DNA of 64,000 nt from Cytidiella melzeri (taxonomy: Eukaryota; Basidiomycota; Agaricomycetes; Polyporales; Irpicaceae), in the NCBI GenBank assembly GCA_022592445.1, contig JABYQR010000107.1, positions 57,130 through 121,129 of the forward strand. The letters run 5' to 3'. Position 1 is the stretch's first letter. Every line of letters starts with the position of its first letter. This document shows, piece by piece, positions 37,604 through 50,615 of the stretch. Made by a program: the position numbers and the translations under genes. Below the pieces are notes generated by a model. It had not been told where the DNA came from, searched no databases, and saw nothing but the letters and a program-made list of their open reading frames with translations.

Positions 37604-38494
37604 TCATGAATGAAGAGCGTTAAGCAGTTGGAAAAACATGTACGCAAGGATTGCAGCTCCAGCGTATATGCCAACGCGAACCGGGAATTCATTGTTTGTA
37701 AGGAAGGGATACGGGACTGCGAAGTCTTTAGCACAGTATGTGACTGATAGACGAGGAGATAACTTACATATCTTGTTGTAAGATGCACAATATTCTACCC
37801 ACCACCCATACCAAGTACCCGCGAGGGTAGCAACAGCTGCAGCGCCGTACCTCGCATGCGACTGCGAGTACTTGACTTCGAGCAGGTAGAAGTCCAGCAG
37901 AAGAGCGATACCTGGAAAGGCATGAAGCGAGAGATCGAGGCCGAGAGGTATGCGCAAGAGTTGTGGAACCTCGCTAGAAGAGGAGGTTGCTAGCTCTCCA
38001 GGTTCCGCGGCTCTTACGATCAACGTAGGGAACAAGAGTAGTAATGTCCAGTAAATACTGGAAATGACAACCGCAATCTGCGTGTGAAGCAATTCTGAGT
38101 ACAAGCACCCTGGGTAGGCCACAGCCAACGCTCACCGGCATGGCAATCATGAATACGGCCCTCTTAAGCTTCACGAGAGCTGCGTGCGATGTTATTTAGC
38201 ATGCCTCTTCGGGGCTCAACGTTCAAATAGCTACCTGGCACAGGAGCAATATCCGTAATCAGGGCCAGGGCCATGGTAAGCCAGGCAGCTACGAGTCTAG
38301 CTGCTCATCGGTCACTGTATCGAGAACATGTAACGGGCTACTCACCCCTGTATAGTGAGATACTGGAAGTGACCTCCCACTTGTTTAGCAATGAAGGCAC
38401 TGTTGGCGAGGTTGTCGATTTCCAGCCACGCGTAAGTCATGATAGCTGTCGCCGTCGAGTGCAGTAGCACAGCACCAAGCTTGAAGCCTGCCAT
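37604..38494 (-). CDS. FAR-17a/AIG1-like membrane protein
   Basis: The exons begin MAGFKLGAVLLHSTATAIM (ATG 38494). They continue through segments such as LTMALALITDIAPVP, KRAVFMIAMP, SSIYWTLLLLFPTLIV, LSLHAFPGIALLLDFYLLEV, AAAVATLAGTWYGWWVEYC and VGIYAGAAILAYMFFQLL. About six transmembrane helices, with the conserved His in HAFPG and the WYGWWVEY segment, match the FAR-17a/AIG1 family. Human members (AIG1, ADTRP) hydrolyse fatty-acid esters of hydroxy fatty acids through Thr and His residues. Whether the fungal protein does so is unknown. The gene is divergent from ALG3, with 168 bp between start codons. Confidence 0.75.
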
Positions 38495-38662
38495 GGCGTA
38501 CCGAGGGTGGTGGAGGAAGAAGAGCAAGAGGAGGCATCCTCATTCCCACAGCGACGGTCATGATATCCTGATGTGTATGTTGCCGGCTTTTGGCGCGCAG
38601 TGCGCTCAAACAGCCTGCGCTCGGCTGCTCAGGCTCAATGACATGGAAAGTCATCAATAATA

Positions 38663-40254
38663 ATGCCTGGCTCATCTCCACCACAACTGCTGGCCATACG
38701 CACCTTTGAGGATGTTCTCGACTACTTCAAAGCCCTACTAACCGACTCTCGCTACTTTGCCACTCTCGCGTTCTTGGTCGTCGTTGGAGATGCCGTACTT
38801 ACACAGCTCATCATTCGCTTCATACCCTGTAAGTCTCTCCACGCATCACCGAGATTGAACCTGAGAGCATCGTGCAGATACAGAGATCGACTGGGAGACA
38901 TACATGTACCAGCTAGAGCTGTACATGAAGGGTGAACGTGACTATGCGCTCATAACGGGTCCTACAGGCCCTCTTGTGTGAGTGCTGCACTTCCAACAAC
39001 CGATGGTATGATTATCCTAACCATCCCGCATTTCACGTCTGTAGGTACCCGGCAGGTCACGTATATATCCACAGAGTGCTATATGCTTTGACGAGCTCTG
39101 GCGCGAACCTGGCGGTCGCTCAGCAGATTTTCGGCGCCCTTTACCTTCTCTCGCTCGCGCTCACCTGTGCAATCTATTACACTGCCGGCGACGTCCCGAA
39201 CTGGGTTATACTAATGCTGCCTCTCAGCAAGAGATTGCACTCCATCTATGCGCTACGTCTCTTCAATGACTGCTGGTCGGTTGTGGCGACGCAAACCGCC
39301 ATCCTAGCTTTCGCAGGAGGGAGGAATACTGTAGGGATACTCCTTTACAGGTACGCTGTTTTGTTCTTCGTCAAGTTCATACCATGACCAAGGATTCAGC
39401 GTCGCCATATCCGTAAAAATGTCAGCACTTCTTTATCTCCCAGGCATATTGGTTGTACTCTTTAAACGCTCTGGGGCCATCGCTACACTAGGACATATAC
39501 TCGTCTTAATCATGAGCCAAGCAGCAATAGGTTGGCAGTTCTTGATTGCATATCCTTCCGCATACCTCAAAAACTCCTATGATTTCGGACGCGTATTCTT
39601 TTATACGTGGACTGTCAATTGGCGGTTTGTTTCTGAAGAAACATTCCTCAGCAGCTCCTGGGCCCGTGCACTTCTTCTAGGACATGTCACCGCTCTCATC
39701 GCTTTTGGTACGGTTCGGTGGTGTAGAAGGGATGGTGGTGCATTCTCTGTGCTAACGCGGGGGCTCCGTTCTCCATTCGAAGCTCCCTATGGTGTACCAG
39801 TCACTGCAGACTGTGAGCCCCCCCAACTGGACACTAAAAGTGAATAGGACTAACATACTTGCAGATGTCACGACTGTCCTGTTCACATCAAACCTAATTG
39901 GGATACTGTTTGCTCGCTCTCTTCACTACCAATTCTATTCCTGGTACGCTCAGCACCTACCTTTCCTTGCATGGAGAACAAAGTTTCCTGTACCCGTCAA
40001 GTATGTGCTACCCGTCGCATTGTAGTGACATAACAACTTAGCTTCCTTCCTCCAGACTTCTGTTCATTTTCGGCATAGAATACGCATGGAACGTATTCCC
40101 CTCGACATCGACATCGTCCGCGATCTTGTGTCTGTCCAATTCTGCCCTCCTTGCTGGTGTGTGGTTCGGATACCCAGAAGGTCGCAAGGATGCTCAAACA
40201 GACATACCGCGATCGAAACTGACTGCGTCTAAGCCGGCATCTCGTATAGCTTGA
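38663..40254 (+). CDS. ALG3: dolichyl-P-mannose alpha-1,3-mannosyltransferase ALG3
   Basis: The first exon runs [18 protein letters not shown] to FIPC. Later exons read [80 protein letters not shown] and [19 protein letters not shown]. The ending is [16 protein letters not shown]. These motifs and roughly ten hydrophobic segments identify ALG3. It adds the first lumenal mannose to Man5GlcNAc2-PP-dolichol in the ER, during N-glycan precursor assembly. Exons join in phase across short introns. It ends 221 bp before the TRAPPC10-like gene on the same strand. Confidence 0.93.
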
Positions 40255-40475
40255 CCGTGGACGTTAATTAGCTTGTTTGTAGTGTGCTTCATTTAAAGGG
40301 TGGTAGGCAGGAAATAACGATAACCGTTTCTTCAATGAGCGCGCAATACATGATCGCGTTGTTAGATTGCGATCAAACTGCACTCGCGTCGGTCTCGTAG
40401 GTCAGCTTTTATTGCAGCGCCCACCACTCTTGATCTTCGTCGTTGCTGTCGCTTGGGGCGTCCACTCGTCAGTCT

Positions 40476-43400
40476 ATGTCTAACCACCGAGTTACGATCA
40501 CATACACAGCGCCGCAGACCTTCCTGTCAACCGACCATTGGAAGCAAGTCCATGCATCACTAGTGTCCCAGCTTCCCCTGCGCAATTTACACTGGAAGCC
40601 ATCCACGCGACCTACAATACGGACGATACAGGAATTACAAGTTGACTTCGTAGCAGCAGATGTCAAGCGAGATGAGCATACGTACCAGGTCCCACAGACC
40701 CTGCTTGAGAAGCCTCTCATGAACGCGTACATCGTTATATGCGAGGTTCGTACATGTGCGCCATATACTGCGTGGTGGTCTTCATCCCAACATAGGACAC
40801 AGAGACGTACAAGAACACTGTCAAGAAACAAATCAAAGACTGGCACTCGTCTATTGCGCAGAGGAAGAACCAAGAGTGGTTGATTGTGCATATTGTACGC
40901 CCGGATGCGAAGGCGTCTGGTGCACGGTTGTTTCAAGTCAAATCTTCGGTTTTGGACAAGATCAAGGCAGACTTCAATGTGGACAAGAAGGATAGGTGGG
41001 TGTGGCATGTGGTTTTAGGTGCTCCTTGGACTTAGTTGTGCACACAGATGTGTACAGCTTGCCTGGGCCTCCGATAGCGACAACCCGGCTGCTTGGGCAG
41101 AACTAATAGGGAAGATGAAGGATGGACTGCTGGCTGCGTTCGATGCCGCTGTTGCACAGCGGGAAGAGGAGGTCCGGCGGTCAGAGGGGCAACGCCAGAT
41201 GCCTGGCTGGAACTTCTGCACGTACTTTATACTGAAGGTAAGCCTCCAATGAATTGTTTCGCATGCAGAACTCTGAGTAATGGTTTGAATAACTTCAGGA
41301 AAGTCTTGCGTCGTCTTTCGAGGGAATGGGACTGCATGAAGAGGCTCTCAGTACCTACGAGGAACTCGAAGTGCTGTTCTTCCAGGTACTGAAAGACAAA
41401 AGCATGACTTGGTTCGGCTCCCTCATCAACCCTTCAGCCAGGGACGACTCAGCGGCGCTGCTTTCCATTGAGAGAAAGCCATTCAGAGACCTCATCCTTG
41501 CGAACTCCATATCAATATTTGACTTCCGCATATACCTGTTGGCGAGGCAATGCAAACTGTTAAGTGGAATGGGTAAGATTGTGGAGGTGGGGCGAAAGGC
41601 GATCATGTTCTTGCAAACCTTTGGGAAACGGCTACGGGAGGTAGAGGTGAGTGTATGTCTTGGTGGTGAATTTGACCCTATTCATTGTTAGCCTAGAACG
41701 AGCTACTTCCCCCGTTCTTCGTTGAATCGTGGACATACTGTTCTGCGTTGAGCGTCGCGGATCAGTGCGACATCTGGGCGAAGTCACTACAGATGGAAAA
41801 GCCCGTTCTCACCAGCTTTAATGCCGTAAAGGGTGAGTTAGCAGAGCTGGCAAGACATCAAGTAAGTCTCGCATGTCTATAAAATTGCATCTGTTGAGCA
41901 TATTGTACAAGCTGGACGCGCTTGGAATAGCTGCTGGGTTTCTACCGTCACATCCACCCTTTTCGAATATCACGGCAAGTACGAATGGCGAAAACGAGAG
42001 TGACCCACTTCCGGCCGACTTCTCTCGCATCTCACGCGCAGATCTGCAGTCTGCACTACAAGACAAGGAAGCGTTTTTTGAGATGTATGTGAAGGTGACG
42101 AACCGTGCGATTGAATCGTATGTTGCTGCAGGGAGACGCAAATTTGCTTTGCGCATGCATGGAAGCTTGGCTGCGCTAGACGTGTAAGTAGTTGATTTGA
42201 TAGAGTACCCCCCTCCTCTGATGAGAAACTTCGGTGCCACGACAGGTTGCGGAATCGACTTCCCAGCGCCCTCCAAACCTACACGTCACTCCCAGCTCAC
42301 TACGCTCCTCACGGGTGGACATCTCTCGAGGCGTACATGTTGACCAGGTCCCTCGACCTACATGCTCAATCGCAAAAACCTAAAGACAAGGATTGGTTGA
42401 ATGTCTTACTGGACTATTTGAAGGCCTATGTCCAAGATATGGGGAAGGCATTACTCATATCCGCCAAAGATCACATAGCATATACCACCTCCCTAGTCAA
42501 ATCGCTCAGAGAAGCTGCCGAAAGCTCAGAGTCTGGTGGGTGGTAACATTAGCTTGCGTCGATATGGCTTTGAATTTGTATGCTAGATGTCACTCAACAC
42601 GACCACCCGGCTATAACTGTCTCGGTCCCCAAGGATCCCGTACGCCTTGACGAGAAGAGGGATGGTGCCGTTCTTCGAATCATCGTTCGGAATGCTCTCC
42701 CTTGCGTAAGTCATTTGAATTCAACCCTCGCAATAGATTGTGATTCCGCCTCCAAGCCTGTAGAGGTAGACGAAGTTACTGTCACATTAGCAGGTCGGGA
42801 AGGAGAACGTCTACCGTTCATTGGAGAGGCACATTCATTAGTGCCTGGAATGAACACTATGGTCCTATTTTGCTCGGTAAACGCTCATTTACCACTTCAA
42901 GAGTTGTCTTCTGAACTGTTGCATACTTAGTCAGCCACTGTAGGGACGTATTCTCTGCATCTCAGCCAGGTCAAGATAGCGAAACTTGTTTTGCAATGGA
43001 TGCACACGACACCCCCGAATGCCAAGGCTTCAAAACCGAAACGACCGCCCACTCTTATCTCAATACCAAGAGACCTCCGTGCATTAGATGTTCGGCTGCG
43101 GCAGCCACTACGCAGTGAGTACGGCGGAGCGATAGCAGGTTCTGTGATACTCAAGTCGACTCTCCAGTCGAGGTCGGTGGTCAATCCAGAATAATAGCAG
43201 CTCTTAGCACGGGCCGCAACTGTGTTTCCAAGGCTATGCTTCGTCTCTCAGCGCCATCAGGTATACAATTTGAAACCGACAAGATTGGCCTTGAAGGAGA
43301 TGGTGCGTCAATGAGATCTCATGCCTTTTCAGCTTCTCACCATGAAATAGCCAGCATATCGTTCGAAGTCATAGATGATGCCATAGTCCTCTTCGATCTT

Positions 43401-45028
43401 GCTGCAGATACTACGGTGTCCATATCCGTCCCTCATAGTGACGCATCTGCTTTACATGCCATGGTGCGCACTTGCCGTCGGCATGCCTTGATATTTTGCT
43501 CATCATGCACGCAGAGAGTGAACATTACTGTAGATTTTGTGACATCTCTTGAACCAGACCTGACCAGGACACTCCGCTTAGCGCGAGTCGTTCTTGTGTC
43601 ACTACCTCTCACAATCAACGTCGAGGATTTTTTCCGCGGCACACGGTGAGTTACTACTTCAAAAATGCGTGATTTTTTCGTACTGAGGGAGAGTTTTCCA
43701 AGACTCTTCACGAGGTTTACGCTGTCTACTACTACTCACCAGTACATCCGTATCAAGTCTCTGGAGCTCACCGCGGAGGGTGAGGATGATGAGCTCAAGA
43801 TCACAAAGAGCGTTACGCAAAGCTCAACGATAACGGTAAGATGGATCTCTCACTTGCTAGCAGTTTACACAACGACATTGTTTCAAGACAGTGACGCCGG
43901 GACAACCAGGTCGCTTCTTATTCCAGCTTGATTCGAAACAGGGTCCAGGTACGCTCTTGCAGGAATAACAGGTCAAAGATTCTTATAGATGACAATAGCA
44001 GCGGAGTTTGTTGGTCTCTGTATCAAATACCGTATGCTTCGTGAAGGTACGTCGACCCTTCTGCTCTACTTTGCTGCCTCTGAGTATTGGGTAGAGGTAG
44101 AAGGCTTCATCGATAACGCTGTCAGAGAGGGTATGGGCGATTCAACCTCACAGGCCGACCATGATACTCTGGTGGACATTCTAGTGCAAGCGCTAGAGAG
44201 CGATGCTAGCTGGGTGAAGCTCTACGGTGTAACTGGTGAACTGATTGTACCCAACGCATCATGTACGCATGACCGTCTCAACGAGGCCTTCGAGCGTGCG
44301 ACAGAGGCGAGTCTCCTGACTTACATGTTTGTCACATTCAGTAACGCGCTCTTGTAGGTCCTAAAACGAGGATGTCCACCTGAGAGGAATACGACCATAT
44401 GGCGAGAGATCCATATCAAGACGGATGTACCTAGTGTGCACGTACGTTTATGTCTTGCTGCGATTATCTCTCTTGGATTAGAGTTGTATTATTAGATTCT
44501 GGCGGCTGCTCGCCTCCGCCTTTTACCCACACCATTTGGCACGGTGGGCTCGATTGGCAAGCTTCCCCCTCTCTACGCAGGGCAGCCCATATCGGCTACG
44601 TTATCAATCACACCGACGTTTCACTGGTCTCCGAAGGACCATTTAACGAGCCAGGCCTATGCCATGCGGTTTGACATTGGGGAGTTGACGGCGGACTGGC
44701 TCGTTAGTGGGAGGAAAACTGGCGATTTCGTCGCAAAGGTTAGCGTGTCTCTTCCAGAGTTACTTGGTTTTACGTATTGAAGGGTGAACTGCAGGACGGC
44801 CAGACGTTTGAAACGAATATCACTTTGATTGCACTACATCACGGGGAGCTGATGCTTCCTAGGGTGGCTGTTGAAGCTCTTCCCATTGCCAGTGACAGTC
44901 GGATGGGTTCTGTGGTCCCTAGCTGTAGGGCACACCAGCTGCACGGTGCCGAGAAGGTTCTCATATTGCCCAGGGGTGGCAGAACTACTTTTATAGTGGA
45001 TATGGGCGAACCTACAGATGCTTACTAG
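40476..45028 (+). CDS. TRAPP complex subunit TRAPPC10/Trs130-like
   Basis: A long gene of roughly 15-20 exons. The N-terminus reads VTITYTAPQTFLSTDHWKQV, then WLIVHIVRPDAKASGARLF, RCVQLAWASDSDNPAAWAEL and LHEEALSTYEELEVLFFQVL. The middle includes ISIFDFRIYLLARQCKLL and helical repeats. The C-terminal part is beta-rich (PPLYAGQPISATLSITPTFH, RFDIGELTADWLVSGR) and ends FIVDMGEPTDAY. This order matches Trs130/TRAPPC10, the large TRAPPII subunit that acts with Rab11/Ypt31 exchange at the Golgi. I could follow the frames through the whole length without finding a disabling change. Individual exon borders were not all fixed. Confidence 0.85.
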
Positions 45029-45213
45029 CTTTGGGTTGTTTTGTATGCGGATGTACAAAAGTCCTGAGATCTAGATCGCGGTGTGACTTTGTCAGCGCGA
45101 GATGTCACAAGTGACATTTTCCGTGACGCGACGCGCTATGACCTCTTAGTGGAGAACTTGAACGACCAACTCATTCTATCTTCCTCCAGCGACGTCTTGA
45201 ACTTGCACGAAAT

Positions 45214-47377
45214 ATGTCTGATTTGTGAGCGAGGTCATTAATGCAACAATGCTGCTAACTGTTTCGTGTTTTCAGTGAAGCGGAACGCGAAGCCACCATT
45301 GCGCGGAACCGCGCCCTTCTCGCACAGCTAGATGTGTCATTGGACGTACCAAAACAACAGCCTAAAGCCAAGACCACAGCAAAGCCAAGAACCAAAACCG
45401 CACAGGCCTTAACGAAGAAGAGGAAACGTTCCTCGTCACCCGCCCCCACAACCGCTCCCTCCCGACAGTCCAACCGAATCAAACGGACTGCACCCGCTCC
45501 TAACGAAACATCCGAACAGAAGAGGCTACGAGAGGTATGATATGACTAACAGTAGATTATGAAACGTAGTTGATATTATCATCAGCAAGAAGAGGAGGCA
45601 CTGCGGAAGAAAGCAGAAGAGGAGCGTTTCGCAGAGGAAGAACGCGCCAGAGAGGCACGGAAACCACGCCATGACGATCTGGAGATGTACACGCTACTGG
45701 ATGATACGGAGGCTTCATCTGTGATTGCGCTTGCAGCCGCTCTTCAAGTCCCATTGCAGACGAGTCGACCGAGACGAATAGGTAGCCAGGAGGACTTTGA
45801 CGACGAAGAATCGCAGCAGGGACGAGAAGTTACCCAGCTAAAGGAGAAGCTAAAGCCTTTGAAAGTTGTTGCCAGGGCCAAGGTCACTAAGGAGCGAGTG
45901 TACTCAGCGGCGTACCATCCTGAAGTTACCAAAGACCTCATATTTTTCGGAGGTGAGCGTCGTAAGAACAAATGCCGCGTCCTTGAGAATTAATGACTGT
46001 GGTTTTCAGATAAAAACGGGGCTTTGGGTATCTGGGATGCTCGTGCCGCTCCAGATGGCTTTGATGACGATGATGCAGACACTTCGACTCACGATAACGA
46101 GGCTGGGAAATACTGGCGAATGCAGGTGCACTGGCCAGCAACTGCTGGATCATCAATTTCGACTGTAAAGTTTGATCCAATCGATTCACATAGCGTAAGA
46201 AGTTCACTTGAACCCAGTACCGTCCTGTCGCTTATAAACGGAGACACAGGTCTTCACGAGCTCATACGACTGCACTGTTAGATGCACGTCGTTCGTTTCT
46301 GGAATCTCAAGAGAGGTGTTTCATAATGAAGACATTCAACTACAGTCGATCGACTTGACACCAACAGGACACGAGCTGTGGGCCTCAGACGTCTCTGGTG
46401 GTGTTACTCATCTGGACCTTAGGGAAGACAAGTCGAAGGCTCGTTGGTATCAACTCTCAGCAAACAAGATAGGCTGCGTCAGTATCAACCCTGTAGATCC
46501 TGTTTTCCTCCTTACAGCCTCGAATAGCAAGGCTCTGCGGTATGCACGCGTTATTTCAAATTCTTTGGATAGCACGAATGCTCATTGCCAATATCTAGCG
46601 TGTGGGATGTTCGGAAATTGCACAGTCTGGGCAAGGGTCGTCCGAGTCCAGTGGAGATTAAATTCGAAGAAATCGAAGAGAAGACGCAGGCTAAGGACAA
46701 CAAAAGCTTGATGAGAGCTGAGTGGAGACATGGCCAGTCTGCCAGCTCAGCGTATTGGGATCCGCATGGAAGACGGATCGTCAGTACAAGCTACGACAAC
46801 ACCATTAGACGTATGTCTTGTTGCAATAAAATTACTCGTCATTATCGCTCATGTCTCGTCATAGTGTGGGATGTGAACCCTGCGTTTATGCAGCGTGCTG
46901 GATCGTTCCCGACTTTCCGCCCTGCTGCCACGTTCAAGCACAATTGTCAGACGGTGTGTTACACTCAACACACTATTCTGACCAGCATTACTCACACTAT
47001 ATATATAGGGGAAATGGGTCACAATTCTCAGGGCACAATGGTCTCCAAACCCGGACGTGTATCCACATATAACTGTGAATATCCCATCAGACACTTCTTG
47101 AGTCAATACTCTAGCGACTGACTGCCCCTGACAGATTGGTAACATGGATCGCTCCCTTGACATCCGGACGTGCAAGGTCGGCCTGAGATCTGGCGTCAGG
47201 AAAGCTCGCTAACATTCTTTGCATGTATTCTAGGGAGAGCTTGTTGCCAAGCTCCAAGACAAGGACATTACCGCTGTGCAAGCTGTCACCTGCTCACATC
47301 CCAGTATCGTTGAGCGAGTTGCGTCCGGGAATGCCAGTGGACGCTGCGTTCTCTGGGCTCCTGCAGACGGAAACTGA
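45214..47377 (+). CDS. CMR1/WDR76-like WD-repeat DNA-damage-binding protein
   Basis: A tiny first exon (MSDF) is spliced to EAERE. A basic region follows (KTTAKPRTKTAQALTKKRKR) with a predicted nuclear-localisation run, then a coiled acidic segment (EEEALRKKAEEERFAEEERA). The WD propeller begins at RVYSAAYHPEVTKDLIFFG, with later blades GIWDARA, VTHLDLREDKSKARWY, RVWDVRKLHSLG, RIVSTSYDNTIRLWD and a last blade near SGRCVLW. These are the landmarks of CMR1/WDR76, a protein found at DNA lesions and intranuclear quality-control sites. All frames join across short introns. A tRNA gene lies 125 bp past its stop on the other strand. Confidence 0.88.
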
Positions 47378-47501
47378 GCTGATTATATGTTGTGTCTCTC
47401 TGTATCGTAAGAACTGTTGACGCAATCCGTTGATACTGCATAATATTGTAATTGAAAGCTTGGTAATCCCCGCACGTAGATCTAAAACGACTTGCAAAAA
47501 G

Positions 47502-47595
47502 CGTCACCTGAGCGATTCGAACACTCGCGTGCAAAGCACAACCGCTAACAACTATGAATAGCAGGCGATCCCGTTAACCACTCCGGCAAAGTGAC
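47502..47595 (-). tRNA. tRNA-Ser (anticodon GCT) with 12-nt intron
   Basis: The acceptor arms GTCACTT and AGGTGAC pair fully (one G-T), with discriminator G. The D arm is CCGGAGTGGTTAACGG. The anticodon stem ATCGC pairs with GCGGT and encloses loop CTGCTA, interrupted by a short intron (TTCATAGTTGTT), then A. The anticodon is therefore GCT. A long variable arm (around TGTGCTTTGCACGC) marks it as a class II serine tRNA. The T arm is GAGTG-TTCGAAT-CGCTC. TTTTT follows downstream on the minus strand near 47495-47499, as expected of a Pol III terminator. Confidence 0.9.
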
Positions 47596-47710
47596 CTAAC
47601 TAGCCTGCGACAAAGACATGGTTATGTTCCTGTCAAAATAACTTACACTCTCCTTCAGTTTGTCTCAAGTCGGTCTGCCACTCCAAGCTTTCTTACATGA
47701 TACTTTCAGA

Positions 47711-48677
47711 ATGCCTAGGAATGCTGCGACAAAACCCACCGCCACGAATTCCTCCAAACATCAACCAATCATAGTGCAGTTCCCTCATGTGTCAGCCAAG
47801 AATTATCTCGACTGTCGCGCCCTCCTTGAAGACCAAATCCTCCTCATTGACGTTAGTTGAGACATGATGAGTTTTCTAACGGTTGCGAGAGCAAGCTAAA
47901 CTTTCTCGCTCCATACGACAGGACTTGTTCACTCCCGAAGAGTGCAGGGCATTCGTGCGGCTCATCGAGAGCTCACCGCTTGAGTTGACACCACCAAAGA
48001 AGAGAGGCGAAGCAGAAAGGGTGAATTGTACGTGTCCTATCCAATGTGCTGCAGGCAGAGCCTGACCAGAGCCGCGGTGAAGATAGAATATCGATAACCT
48101 CCCCAGAGTTTGCACAGAACTTGTACGACGTGCTCTCTCCTCACCTGCCTTCGTTCCCTCCTCCTTCCTCTGTGTCGAGAAGACCAGCGGCCGTATCTGG
48201 ACAGAGAGCGATTCACTCTCTCAACACGAATATCAGGCTGTACAAGTACACTGCCGGCCAATATTTTGGACCACACTACGATGACTCTGTGCGAGACGTG
48301 GTGACGGGTGCTAAATCCGAATGGACACTTCTGATCTACCTAACCGGCGCACAGGATGGAGTTCAGGGCGGAGAGGTATGTACGAAACGCCCATCTTCGA
48401 CCGTTGTGAATTTCCCTTGATCACTGTTTCTCGTACTTAGACTATCTTTTACCAAGATCATCGTGGCAAGCCCCGAGAAGCGGTCTCTGCACCATTGTCG
48501 CGCGGTACTGCATTGTTGCATCGGTAAGGCTGTCTACGGCGCGTTTAGCTAGAGTCGGATCTGACGGTTGTGGTTATTTTGGTCAGGCATGGGAACGAAT
48601 GCTTGTTGCATGAAGGATCTCCGGTGCTCACCGGGACAAAGTACGTCCTCAGATCGGATTTGATGTTTGTACATTGA
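47711..48677 (+). CDS. 2OG-Fe(II) dioxygenase (prolyl 4-hydroxylase-like)
   Basis: The start is at ATG 47711 (MPRNAATKPTATNSS). The first exons give NYLDCRALLEDQILLID and LFTPEECRAFVRLIESSPLE. The catalytic core reads NIRLYKYTAGQYFGPHYDDS with the HxD iron ligands, WTLLIYLTG, GGETIFYQDHRGKPREAVS (across an intron) and HGNECLLHEGSPVLTGTKYV. The last segment supplies the distal His and the basic residue that holds 2-oxoglutarate. The double-stranded beta-helix layout is complete. The target is unknown: related fungal proteins include prolyl hydroxylases and uncharacterised enzymes. No signal peptide is visible. Confidence 0.82.
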
Positions 48678-48844
48678 GCATCGAATACCTCTGCGGGTCA
48701 ATGTTGCGTACCTCTGAATACGATGATCATTTCACCTGCGCTTGGCCTGACCAATGTGATAATGATAGTGATAATGCAACGGTACATCGAAAGCGGGGAA
48801 AGTAACAGCAGAAATCTCAGAGAAACACGGCACAAAGAGTAGCA

Positions 48845-50439
48845 TTACCGGCGACCCTTTTTCTTTTTTGACGGCATACCTGCCTCAACCATATCGTCAT
48901 CTCTATCCTGATTGTCACGCGCATTACCCTCATCTCCTCGTCTCCTCTTCTTGCCATGCCCGCCATTCTTTGCCTGATCCTTCAGCTCATTCGCAGCCAA
49001 CCTACCCGCTTCGTCCACCCGTTCTCTCAGAAGCGCGACCTCCTCTTTGTCAGTGGGCCACAAATCCATCTTCTTGCCAATGACGCTCTCGATTCGCTGT
49101 ATCAACTCGACGTCGTATTGGGAGACCAGCGTTATCGACTTTCCTGAACGGCCTGCACGAGCCGTTCTACCGACTCGATGGATATAGTCCTTTGAGTGCG
49201 TTGGAATGTCGAAATTGATGACAACGTCGACTGAAGGTATGTCTAGGCCACTGAAGTAGAGTAGAGCTAGTGAGTATGATGTGATGACCATCGTGTGCAG
49301 CATGCGTACCGACTCGCAACGTCTGTTGCTACCAGCACACTTCGTCCCCCACTCTTAAATTTAGCCAATGCACCTAATCGATGGCTTTGACTGAGCTGAC
49401 CATGTAAGGGTACGGCTGGGAAACCGAGGTTGCGCAATATTATTGACAGTCTATAAAATACCCAGACAATTAACAGGGCTATTGAGTGTGAATATTATAA
49501 GGAGACGCACCTCTGTGCATCATGCACGGTCCTAGTAAATACTATGATCGAGTTTTGTGCCAGAGTGTTCGCCAAGTGGACGAGATGCACGTCCTTTTGA
49601 TTAAGCGGTATAAACAGATAATATTGTAGTAAGGTGTCGACGGTAGAGTACCTGAAAATAACCTCTTGTAAGCACTGGAGAAAGTTGTATGCTGTGGTTG
49701 GTGCGCACTTTGTCGAGACCTCTACTCTTACTGGGTTCGTCAAACTCGCGCGTTGCAGCTTTGCGACTTTGGTTGTCATTGTTGCCGAGAAAAGGTAGGT
49801 TGTTCGCTCCGTCGGGAGCATTTTGAGGATTTTGTCGAGGACTGCACCAAAGTCGAGGTCCAACAACCGATCTGCTTCGTCAAGTACCTAGTAATGATGA
49901 TATTCAGCTCCCTCGCGTGTTGTGTTCCAACTGACGAGTAGACTGACCAAGAACTGGAGGTTCCTGAGACTGAACCCTTTTGTATTTTCGAGGTGCCAGT
50001 TCAATCGTCCAGGAGTAGCGATCACGATATGAGGCTTCTTCGCCAGAGCAATACTTTGCTGCAACTCTGGAGTCCCACCAGTAATCACACAGCACCTCAC
50101 TCCCATAGCACTCCCCAAAGCCTCGAACTGCTCTCCTATCTGGAATGCCAGCTCCCTCGTCGGCGCCATGACACAAGCAAACAGTCCCTTGGGCTCGTCC
50201 CATAGCTTTTGCAAGATGGGCAGCGCGAACGCGGCTGTCTTGCCAGAGCCGGTAGAGGCCACTCCGATAATGTCTCGTCCTTGTAACGCATGAGGGAGAG
50301 CTTGAGCCTGAATTTCTGTAGGCTGCGTAAACTTCATTTGCTCGAGAGCTTCGACTAGGGGGTCGATGAGACCGAAGGATTTGAAGCTTGGTCGACTAGG
50401 ACCAGTCGCTGGTTCGGGGGACTTTGAGGTAGAAGCCAT
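48845..50439 (-). CDS. DEAD-box RNA helicase RRP3/DDX47-like
   Basis: The ATG chosen at 50439 ([15 protein letters not shown]) is the first real ATG in frame. Motifs in order are Q motif [18 protein letters not shown], motif [30 protein letters not shown] within [14 protein letters not shown] (across an intron), [27 protein letters not shown] and [15 protein letters not shown]. The tail is basic ([18 protein letters not shown]), typical of nucleolar helicases. The segment [14 protein letters not shown] is characteristic of the RRP3/DDX47 branch, which acts in 18S rRNA processing. All helicase motifs are intact. Confidence 0.9.
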
Positions 50440-50615
50440 AGCACAGCGACTCGGGTGAGAATGCTGGTAGACTTTTGGAACGTGCAGCTGGGAGTTGCTC
50501 TGCACGCGCGGGTCGACAGATATTCAGAATGAGGAAGGCGAGATCTGAATCGCAGACATCAATTCTTGTACTTATTCCTCTGACTCTCCTGTACCCAGCC
50601 TCTCAGGACGCCGCC

